From NCBI RefSeq assembly GCF_013149805.1, contig NZ_JABEZT010000003.1, positions 434,001 to 498,000 on the forward strand: 64,000 nt of DNA, written 5' to 3'. Below the pieces are notes generated by a model that ran no database searches, was not told the DNA's origin, and saw only the letters and a list, made by a program, of their open reading frames with translations. The stretch's first letter is position 1, and each line of letters begins with the position of its first letter. Both the position numbers and the translations under genes were made by a program. Of this stretch, positions 8,147-14,816 are shown one piece after another. Source of the DNA: Isoptericola chiayiensis (GTDB lineage: Bacteria > Actinomycetota > Actinomycetes > Actinomycetales > Cellulomonadaceae).

Positions 8147-9643
8147 ATGACCGCACTCACCGACGAGACCGTGGGCCGCCTGCCGGGCGCCGCCGGCGAA
8201 ACGCTGACCGTCCCCGGCTATGACCGCAGCCGGTTGCGGGCGGGGATCGTGCACCTCGGGGTGGGCGGGTTCCACCGCGCCCACCAGGCGATGTACCTCG
8301 ACGCGCTCATGGCGCGGGGTGAGGCCCTGGACTGGGGGATCTGCGGTGTGGGCGTGCTGCCGCACGACGCGCGGATGCGCGACGCGCTCATGGCGCAGGA
8401 CGGGTTGTACACCCTGGTCCTGAAGCACCCGGACGGGACGCTCGACGGTCGCGTCGTCGGGTCGGTCGTGGACTTCCTGCTCGCCCCCGAGGACCCGGAG
8501 GCGGTCGTCGAGAAGATCGCATCGCCCGAGATCCGCATCGTCTCGCTGACCGTCACCGAGGGCGGCTACAACGTGCACCCCGTGACCGGGGAGTTCGACG
8601 ACTCCGACCAGGCCGTGCAGGCCGACCTCGTCGACGGCGCCGTCCCTGCGACGTCGTTCGGCCTGGTCACCGAGGCGCTGAGGCGCCGGCGCGACCGGGG
8701 CTTGGGTCCGCTCACCGTGATGAGCTGCGACAACATCCAGGGCAACGGCGACGTCGCCCGCCGGATGTTCACCGCGTTCGCTCGGCTGAAGGACCCCGCG
8801 CTGGCCGCCTGGATCACCGAGTACGTCCCGTTCCCGAACTCCATGGTCGACCGCATCACACCGGTCACCACGGACGCGGACCGCGCCCTGGTCGCGGAAC
8901 GGTTCGGGATCGACGACGCTTGGCCCGTCGTCGCCGAACCGTTCTGCCAGTGGGTCCTCGAGGACCGCTTCGCCGCGGGTCGGCCCCCGTTCGAGCAGGT
9001 CGGCGTCCAGGTCGTCGACGACGTCGAGCCCTACGAGCTCATGAAGCTCCGCCTGCTCAACGCCAGTCACCAGGCGCTCTGCTACCTCGGCTACCTCAGC
9101 GGGTACCGGTATGCGCACGAGGTCTGCCAGGACGAGGTGTTCGTGCGGTTCCTCCTCGACTACATGGAGCGCGAGGCGACGCCGACGCTGCAGGAGGTCC
9201 CCGGCATCGACCTCGACGACTACCGCCGCACGCTCGTCGAGCGGTTCGCCAACCCCGCCGTCCGCGACACGCTCGCCCGGCTGTGCGCCGAGTCCTCGGA
9301 CCGGATCCCGAAGTGGCTCCTGCCGGTGGTGCGCCAGAACCTGGCCGCCGGGGGCGAGGTCCACCGGGCGGCAGCCGTCGTTGCTGCGTGGGCGCGCTAC
9401 GACGAGGGGGTGGACGAGCAGGGCGCGGCGATCGAGATCGTCGACCGGCTGGCCGAACGGTTGCACGCCGCCGCCGCCTCCCAGCACGACGACCCCCTCG
9501 CGTTCCTGCGCGACCGCGAGCTGTTCGGCGACCTCGTGGACGACCGGCGGTTCACCGAGCACTACCTCGTGGCCCTGGCGGCGTTGCACGACGCCGGCGC
9601 GCACCGGCTCGTCGAGCGCCTTGCGGCCGGAGAGGTGCTCTGA
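8147..9643 (+). CDS. Mannitol 2-dehydrogenase-family polyol dehydrogenase
   Basis: The protein (498 aa) belongs to the long-chain mannitol dehydrogenase family, which oxidises mannitol or related polyols to ketoses such as fructose with NAD+. The N-terminal Rossmann part reads GIVHLGVGGFHRAHQAMYLD; the central NIQGNGD block and the catalytic KLRLLNASHQALCYLGYL helix (Lys, Asn, His) are intact. Length fits the family. AAGGA lies 8 nt before the ATG. The promoter region carries an inverted repeat shared with the ABC transporter operon at 10.7 kb, so uptake and oxidation are probably co-regulated. The exact polyol (mannitol, sorbitol, arabitol) cannot be read from the sequence. Confidence 0.93.
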   Translation: MTALTDETVGRLPGAAGETLTVPGYDRSRLRAGIVHLGVGGFHRAHQAMYLDALMARGEALDWGICGVGVLPHDARMRDALMAQDGLYTLVLKHPDGTLDGRVVGSVVDFLLAPEDPEAVVEKIASPEIRIVSLTVTEGGYNVHPVTGEFDDSDQAVQADLVDGAVPATSFGLVTEALRRRRDRGLGPLTVMSCDNIQGNGDVARRMFTAFARLKDPALAAWITEYVPFPNSMVDRITPVTTDADRALVAERFGIDDAWPVVAEPFCQWVLEDRFAAGRPPFEQVGVQVVDDVEPYELMKLRLLNASHQALCYLGYLSGYRYAHEVCQDEVFVRFLLDYMEREATPTLQEVPGIDLDDYRRTLVERFANPAVRDTLARLCAESSDRIPKWLLPVVRQNLAAGGEVHRAAAVVAAWARYDEGVDEQGAAIEIVDRLAERLHAAAASQHDDPLAFLRDRELFGDLVDDRRFTEHYLVALAALHDAGAHRLVERLAAGEVL

Positions 9644-9653
9644 GCCGCGGGTC

Positions 9654-10604
9654 TCAGGCGGGTCGCGGCGCGGCGGTGAGCCGTTCCAGCTCGACCGCTG
9701 CGCTGTCGTCCATGACGAGCACGGTCGCGATGCTGCCGACCGCGGCGGCGCGGAGGCCGACGGCTGCCTCCGCGCCGTAGCCGATCGCGACGACGTCCTG
9801 GGTGCGGACGAGCTGGTCGAGCGTGACGCCCACGACGCGGTCGTCCAGCGGGGTCCGCACCGGGTGTCCGTCGGCGTCGAAGAGGCGTCCCGAGCACTCG
9901 GCCACCGTGCCGCCTGCAGCGGCGGCCTCTCGCTCGGCGGCCGTGACCTGGGGGTAGACCGTCGAGCCTGTCGCGTTCCAGGCGCCGACGGCGACGACGG
10001 CGAGGTCGAGCGCGTCGGCACGGTCCAGGGCGGCGGCGATCTCCGGCTGCTGGCGCATGCCGACGGCGGTGGTCGGGTCGCCCACGAGCAACGGCGACCA
10101 CACGGGCCAGGTCCGGACGCCGTCGATGCCCCGGAAGCGCTGGATGAGCTCGAGCGAGTTGCCGCTGCCGTCGACGGGCAGGGCGCCGACGAGCTGGACC
10201 ACGTCGCAGGGGGGGAGGGTGCCGAGGAAGCGGACGGCCGTCTCGATGGTGCGGGACCACGACACGCCCACGGTCGAGCCGGCTCTCACGCGGGCCGCGA
10301 TGACGCGCGCCAGCTCGCGGGCGAGTCCCTCGCGGGTGGTGTCGCGGTCGGTGCCGCGCGGCACGATGACGACCTCCTCGACGCCGAGCTCCTCGGCTAG
10401 CGCCCGGGCCCGTCCGGCGTCGAGGTGCGCGGGGGCGGCGATCTCGATGCGGACGACGCCGGCCTCCCGGGCCTCGGTGAGCAGGCGGGCTACCTGGAAG
10501 CGGGAGATCTCGCGGTTCTTGGCGATCTCGACCTTGGACAGGTTGTCCAGGTAGTAGTCGGTGCTCACCTCGACGAGGAGGCGTGCGTGCGCGGCGTCGT
10601 TCAC
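9654..10604 (-). CDS. SorC/DeoR-type sugar-binding transcriptional regulator
   Basis: This regulator of 316 residues has an N-terminal helix-turn-helix (LSKVEIAKNREISRFQVARL) and a large SorC sugar-binding domain, with the family motifs GSTVGVSWSRTIE and VVQLVGALP. SorC proteins bind phosphosugars or sugars and alter operator binding. I chose the GTG at 10604 because AGGGAGA lies about 11 nt upstream; an in-frame ATG at 10640 would add 12 residues but sits inside an operator. It is divergent from the transporter operon and convergent with the dehydrogenase, which points to control of both. Confidence 0.88.
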   Translation of the reverse strand: MNDAAHARLLVEVSTDYYLDNLSKVEIAKNREISRFQVARLLTEAREAGVVRIEIAAPAHLDAGRARALAEELGVEEVVIVPRGTDRDTTREGLARELARVIAARVRAGSTVGVSWSRTIETAVRFLGTLPPCDVVQLVGALPVDGSGNSLELIQRFRGIDGVRTWPVWSPLLVGDPTTAVGMRQQPEIAAALDRADALDLAVVAVGAWNATGSTVYPQVTAAEREAAAAGGTVAECSGRLFDADGHPVRTPLDDRVVGVTLDQLVRTQDVVAIGYGAEAAVGLRAAAVGSIATVLVMDDSAAVELERLTAAPRPA

Positions 10605-10643
10605 GGGGGTCGTCGTCTCCCTGGGGGCGATCGGGCGCATGCA

Positions 10644-10722
10644 TGAGCATGACGTCTTGCTCAGGTGAGCATATCCGACTACTCTCGCATCAGATGAGCG
10701 CAACAGAGCACTCGTCTGAGCA
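10644..10722 (+). promoter_or_regulatory. Promoter and clustered operators of the polyol ABC transporter operon
   Basis: TTGCTC (10657-10662) and TACTCT (10680-10685) with a 17-bp spacer form a plausible promoter. The palindrome TGCTCAGGTGAGCA (10658-10671) covers the -35 box. CAGATGAGCG (10691-10700), identical to the dehydrogenase operator half-site, lies just after the -10, and further TGAGCA half-sites are at 10644 and 10717. The arrangement would let one regulator block polymerase at several points. Confidence 0.65.
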
Positions 10723-10745
10723 TACCTCTCGACGTAAGGACAACG

Positions 10746-12134
10746 ATGTTCGAGCCGCATCGCGTGCGACGGCGACCGAGGAGCGGTGGTGGACGGTTCC
10801 GCGCCGCCGCCGGGACCGTCGCGCTGACCCTGGGCCTCGGGGCCTGTGCCGGGGCCGGGGCCATCGGCGGCGACGGCGAGCAGATCGTCGTCGCCATCGT
10901 CTCCAACCCCCAGATGCAGGACGCGATCGCCCTGCAGGACCACTTCCGTGCCGAGCACCCCGGCGTCGACGTCCGGTTCGTCAGCCTCCCGGAGAACGAG
11001 GCCCGCGCCAAGATCACCGCCTCCGTCGCCACCGGCGGTGGCGAGTTCGACGTGGTCATGATCTCCAACTACGAGACGCCCATGTGGGCGGAGAACGGCT
11101 GGATCGAGAACCTCCAGCCGTACGCGGACGCCACCGACGGCTACGCGCCCGACGACTTCGTCCCGTCGGTCCGCGAGGCGCTGTCGGTGGACGGGGACCT
11201 CTACTCGGTGCCGTTCTACGGCGAGTCCTCGTTCCTCGCCTACCGCGCGGACCTCTTCGAGGCCGAGGGGCTCGAGATGCCGGAGCGGCCCACGTGGAGC
11301 GAAGTGCGCGAGCTCGCCGCCCAGCTCGACGACCCCGCGGACGACTTCTCCGGTGTGTGCCTGCGCGGCCTCGCCGGCTGGGGCGAGGTCATGGCGCCGT
11401 TGGACACGGTCATCAACACCCACGGCGGCAGCTGGTTCGACGAGGACTGGAATGCGACGCTCGACAGCCCGGAGGTCCGGCAGGCCGTTGAGACCTACGT
11501 CGACACCGTCCGGGAGTACGGCCAGCCCGGCGCGGCGACCTCGGGGTTCGGGGACTGCCTGACCCGGTTCTCCCAGGGCAACGCGGCCATGTGGTACGAC
11601 GCGACCTCGATGGTCTCCAGCGTCGAGGACCCTGCTTCGTCCACCGTCGCCGGTGACGTCGGGTACGCGCCGGCGCCGGTGGCCGAGACCGACGCCGCGG
11701 GGTGGCTGTACTCGTGGTCGCTCGCGATCCCCTCGACGAGCGAGCACAAGGACGCGGCGTGGGACTTCGTCTCCTGGATGACGGACCCCGAGTACATCCG
11801 CCTCGTCGGCGAGGAACTGTCCTGGGAGCGCGTCCCACCGGGCAGCCGCCTCTCGACCTACGAGATCCCCGAGTACGCGGAGGTCTCCGAGGCCTACGCG
11901 GAGGCCACGCTCGCCTCGATGGGGGAGGCGACCCAGGACAACACGATGGTCCGGCCGGTCCCGTACCCCGGGATCCAGTTCGTCGGCATCCCCGAGTTCC
12001 AGGACCTCGGCACGCGCGTCGGTCAGCAGATGTCGGCGGCCATCGCGGGGCAGCAGAGCGTCGCCGAGGCGCTCGAGCAGTCGCAGCGCTACGCCGAGAC
12101 CGTGGCCGAGACCTACCGCGACGGAGGTTCGTGA
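10746..12134 (+). CDS. Extracellular solute-binding lipoprotein of a polyol/sugar ABC transporter
   Basis: The protein of 462 residues has an Arg-rich signal peptide ending in the lipobox LGAC (lipidated C34) and a family 1 solute-binding fold. It is close in architecture to the sorbitol/mannitol binding proteins SmoE and MtlE. It would sit on the outer face of the membrane and hand ligand to the two permeases that follow. The start is supported by AAGGA before the ATG. Its stop overlaps the start of the first permease (ATGA). Confidence 0.93.
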   Translation: MFEPHRVRRRPRSGGGRFRAAAGTVALTLGLGACAGAGAIGGDGEQIVVAIVSNPQMQDAIALQDHFRAEHPGVDVRFVSLPENEARAKITASVATGGGEFDVVMISNYETPMWAENGWIENLQPYADATDGYAPDDFVPSVREALSVDGDLYSVPFYGESSFLAYRADLFEAEGLEMPERPTWSEVRELAAQLDDPADDFSGVCLRGLAGWGEVMAPLDTVINTHGGSWFDEDWNATLDSPEVRQAVETYVDTVREYGQPGAATSGFGDCLTRFSQGNAAMWYDATSMVSSVEDPASSTVAGDVGYAPAPVAETDAAGWLYSWSLAIPSTSEHKDAAWDFVSWMTDPEYIRLVGEELSWERVPPGSRLSTYEIPEYAEVSEAYAEATLASMGEATQDNTMVRPVPYPGIQFVGIPEFQDLGTRVGQQMSAAIAGQQSVAEALEQSQRYAETVAETYRDGGS

Positions 12135-13087
12135 TGACGACGACGACCGTGGGCCACGCGCAGAGCCTGCGCCGCGCCCAGAGCAGCCGGGCCGCGAGGG
12201 ACCGACACACGCTGCCCCGGGCCGAGCGCTGGCGCCGTCGTGGCCCCCTGCTTCCGGCCCTGATCTTCACGATCGTGGTCACCCAGATCCCGTTCCTCGT
12301 GACGATCTGGTACTCGCTGCGCTCGCGGAACCTCCTCAACCCGGGCAGCGACCAGTTCGTGGGCCTGGCGAACTACGGCGACATCGTCCTGGACTCCACG
12401 TTCCGCCAGGCCGCCGTGAACTCGGTGGTCATCACGCTCGGGTGCGTCGTCGTGGCGATGGCGCTCGGCATCGGGCTCGCGCTGCTGCTCGACCGGTCGT
12501 TCCCCGGCCGCAGCGTGGCACGGACGCTGCTCATCACGCCGTTCCTGCTGATGCCCGTGGCGTCGTCGGTGCTCTGGTCGATGGCGATCCTCAACCCGAC
12601 GTTCGGGCTGTTCAACTGGACGATCGGGCTGGTGGGCATCGACCCGGTGGACTGGACGTCGACGTTCCCCGTGCTGTCGATCGTCATGGCGCTGGTGTGG
12701 CAATGGACGCCGTTCATGATGCTGCTGGTCCTCGCCGGGCTGCAGGCGCAACCCAAGGACGTGCTCGAGGCAGCGCAGATGGACGGCGCCGGGCCGGGCC
12801 GGACCTTCGTCTCCATCACGCTGCCGCAACTGCGGCGCTACATCGAGCTCGGCCTGCTGCTGGGGATCATCTACGTGGTCAACACGTTCGACCAGATCTA
12901 CCTCATGACCGCCGGCGGGCCCGGGACGGCCAGCGCCAACCTGCCCTTCTACATCTACCAGCGCGCCTTCCTCGGGTTCGACGTGGGGCAGGCCGCCGCG
13001 ATGGGCGTGGTCGTCGTCATCGCCACGATCATCGTCGCCTCCGCCGCGCTGCGCCTCATCTTCCGCAGCTTCGACGTCAAGGAGTGA
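12134..13087 (+). CDS. ABC transporter permease, first subunit (SmoF/MalF type)
   Basis: The 317-residue integral membrane protein has six predicted helices after a charged N-terminus. The EAA loop that contacts the ATPase is present: QPKDVLEAAQMDGAGPGRTF. The ATG overlaps the stop of the binding-protein gene, which implies translational coupling. Longer in-frame extensions upstream lie inside the binding-protein gene and are not used. It works with the second permease as a heterodimer for polyol or sugar import. Confidence 0.93.
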   Translation: MTTTTVGHAQSLRRAQSSRAARDRHTLPRAERWRRRGPLLPALIFTIVVTQIPFLVTIWYSLRSRNLLNPGSDQFVGLANYGDIVLDSTFRQAAVNSVVITLGCVVVAMALGIGLALLLDRSFPGRSVARTLLITPFLLMPVASSVLWSMAILNPTFGLFNWTIGLVGIDPVDWTSTFPVLSIVMALVWQWTPFMMLLVLAGLQAQPKDVLEAAQMDGAGPGRTFVSITLPQLRRYIELGLLLGIIYVVNTFDQIYLMTAGGPGTASANLPFYIYQRAFLGFDVGQAAAMGVVVVIATIIVASAALRLIFRSFDVKE

Positions 13088-13089
13088 GC

Positions 13090-13974
13090 ATGACCGCCAC
13101 CGCACCCCCCCGTGACGCCGGCGCGCCGGCGGCCCGCGCCCCACGCCGCGACCCCGCGACGCGTCGCCGCTCCACGGGCATGCTGCTCACCACGCTGACC
13201 TGGATCCTCGCCGTCGGGTTCTTCTTCCCGGTGGCCTGGCTCGCGATGACCGCCTTCAAGCAGGAGGCCGAGGCGCAGTCCGACCCGCCGACGTTCTTCT
13301 TCACCCCGACGCTGGACCAGTTCCGGGCCGTCGTGGAGGGCGGTTCGGGCACCTACGTGCTCAACTCCGTCATCGCCACCGGGGTGTCGACCCTCCTGGT
13401 GCTGCTGCTCGGTATCCCCGCGGCGTATGCGCTGTCGATCCGTCCGGTCGAGAAGGTCAGCGACGTGCTGTTCTTCTTCATCTCCACCAAGATGCTGCCG
13501 GTTGTGGCGGTGATCGTGCCGATCTACGTGATCGCCGGCGAGATCCACGCCCTGGACAACATCTGGACCCTGGTCGTGCTCTACACCGCCATGAACCTGC
13601 CGCTGGCCGTGTGGATGATGCGGTCGTTCTTCCAGGAGGTCCCCGCCGAGGTGCTTGAGGCGGCCGCGATGGATGGCGCGGGGCTGCTCAAGACGCTGCG
13701 TTCGGTGCTCATGCCGATGGTGGCGCCGGGCATCGCCGCGACGGCGCTGATCTGCGTGATCTTCGCGTGGAACGAGTTCTTCTTCGCCCTGAACCTCACG
13801 GCGTCGCGGGCGGCGACGGTCCCGCTGTTCATCGTCTCGACGATGACCAGCGAGGGCCTGTTCCTGGCGCGGCTGTGCGCCGCGGCGCTGCTGGCCTCCC
13901 TGCCGGTGATCCTGGCGGGTTGGATAGCGCAGAAGCAGCTGGTCCGCGGGCTGTCGATGGGGGCGATCAAGTAG
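13090..13974 (+). CDS. ABC transporter permease, second subunit (SmoG/MalG type)
   Basis: The 294-residue membrane protein starts 2 bp after the first permease stop. It has six helices and the EAA loop PAEVLEAAAMDGAGLLKTLR. The operon ends here: no ATP-binding subunit follows, so import must use an ATPase encoded elsewhere, as is common for MsmX-like or UgpC-like shared ATPases in Gram-positive bacteria. The next gene is convergent. Confidence 0.93.
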   Translation: MTATAPPRDAGAPAARAPRRDPATRRRSTGMLLTTLTWILAVGFFFPVAWLAMTAFKQEAEAQSDPPTFFFTPTLDQFRAVVEGGSGTYVLNSVIATGVSTLLVLLLGIPAAYALSIRPVEKVSDVLFFFISTKMLPVVAVIVPIYVIAGEIHALDNIWTLVVLYTAMNLPLAVWMMRSFFQEVPAEVLEAAAMDGAGLLKTLRSVLMPMVAPGIAATALICVIFAWNEFFFALNLTASRAATVPLFIVSTMTSEGLFLARLCAAALLASLPVILAGWIAQKQLVRGLSMGAIK

Positions 13975-13989
13975 GACGGGCGGCCCGTC
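13975..13989. terminator. Short hairpin after the polyol transporter operon
   Basis: GACGGG and CCCGTC (13975-13980, 13984-13989) pair around CGG directly after the permease stop and before the convergent TetR gene. The stem can extend by a few imperfect pairs. There is no T-tract. Confidence 0.45.
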
Positions 13990-14002
13990 GTCCTGCCGCA
14001 GG

Positions 14003-14650
14003 TCAGCAGGGCTGGACGAGCAGGTCGACGACGGCCTGCAGCCGGGCGACGGGATGCTGCTCCGCCGGGGCGCCCAGCATGGCGGCACGGGTGCTGGACT
14101 CCGCGGAGTCCATGAGCAGGTCGACGGCCGTGGCCGTGTCGACGGCGAAGGTCAGGCCGAACCGTTCGAGCAGCGCCTCGATCGCCCGCATCACCTCGGC
14201 GCGCAGTCTCTGCTGCTCGGCCACGTAGCGGGTCGCGACCTCGGGCTCGCGCAGGGCGAGCAGCTCGAACTCGGCGTTCATCAGTGTCCACGCCCGGTGG
14301 CCCGCCTCGTCGAGTCCGACGGCGGCGACCAGCTCGGTGACGGCCTCGCGGAAGCCCTCGGCCGTGGCGACGGCCGAGGTGTCGATCTCCGCCGCGGCCC
14401 GCTCGAGCGCGTCGAGGTGGCGCCGGGCCTCGCGGTCGACGATCGCGTGGAAGAGCTCCTCCTTGGAGGCGAAGTTCGAGTAGAACGCGCCTCGGGTGAA
14501 GCCTGCGGCATCGCAGACGGCCTCGATCGACCCGCCGGCGATGCCGTGCTCGGCGAACACCTCGAAGGCGGCGTCGAGCAGCCGTTCGCGGGTGCGCTCG
14601 CGCCGGGACGAGCGCACGCTGGTGGTCTGCACCGGCAGTGCAGCGGTCAC
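14003..14650 (-). CDS. TetR-family repressor, probable regulator of the MMPL-YhgE operon
   Basis: This 215-residue protein has a classical TetR N-terminus: the helix-turn-helix SIEAVCDAAGFTRGAFYSNF is at about 45-65. The remaining helices form the ligand-binding domain with no assigned ligand. The GTG at 14650 is preceded by GAGGA at a good distance; an upstream in-frame ATG would run into the operator region. It is divergent from the MMPL gene, and three copies of GTATCGGAT-like operators lie between the two starts. A role in sensing a toxic or envelope-active compound exported by the operon is likely but unproven. Confidence 0.9.
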   Translation of the reverse strand: MTAALPVQTTSVRSSRRERTRERLLDAAFEVFAEHGIAGGSIEAVCDAAGFTRGAFYSNFASKEELFHAIVDREARRHLDALERAAAEIDTSAVATAEGFREAVTELVAAVGLDEAGHRAWTLMNAEFELLALREPEVATRYVAEQQRLRAEVMRAIEALLERFGLTFAVDTATAVDLLMDSAESSTRAAMLGAPAEQHPVARLQAVVDLLVQPC

Positions 14651-14712
14651 GGTGGCCTCCTCGGTGGCTCGTCGTCGGTCCGGTGTGCCTTCACTGTAGC
14701 CAATGCGCCGGT

Positions 14713-14755
14713 GTATCGGATACATTCATGCATCGGATACAGTGTCGTATCGGAT
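14713..14755. promoter_or_regulatory. Three phased TetR-type operators
   Basis: The core GTATCGGAT occurs at 14713-14721, GCATCGGAT at 14730-14738 and GTATCGGAT at 14747-14755, each exactly 17 bp from the next. The first, TGTATCGGATACA (14712-14724), is palindromic except at its centre, and the second has the same right half. The array lies between the divergent TetR and MMPL genes and probably overlaps both promoters. Confidence 0.75.
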
Positions 14756-14816
14756 CGCCCGTCGCGGGTCGGCACCGGCCGCCCGCTCCGCACACGACGC
14801 ACACCGGGAGCCCGCT

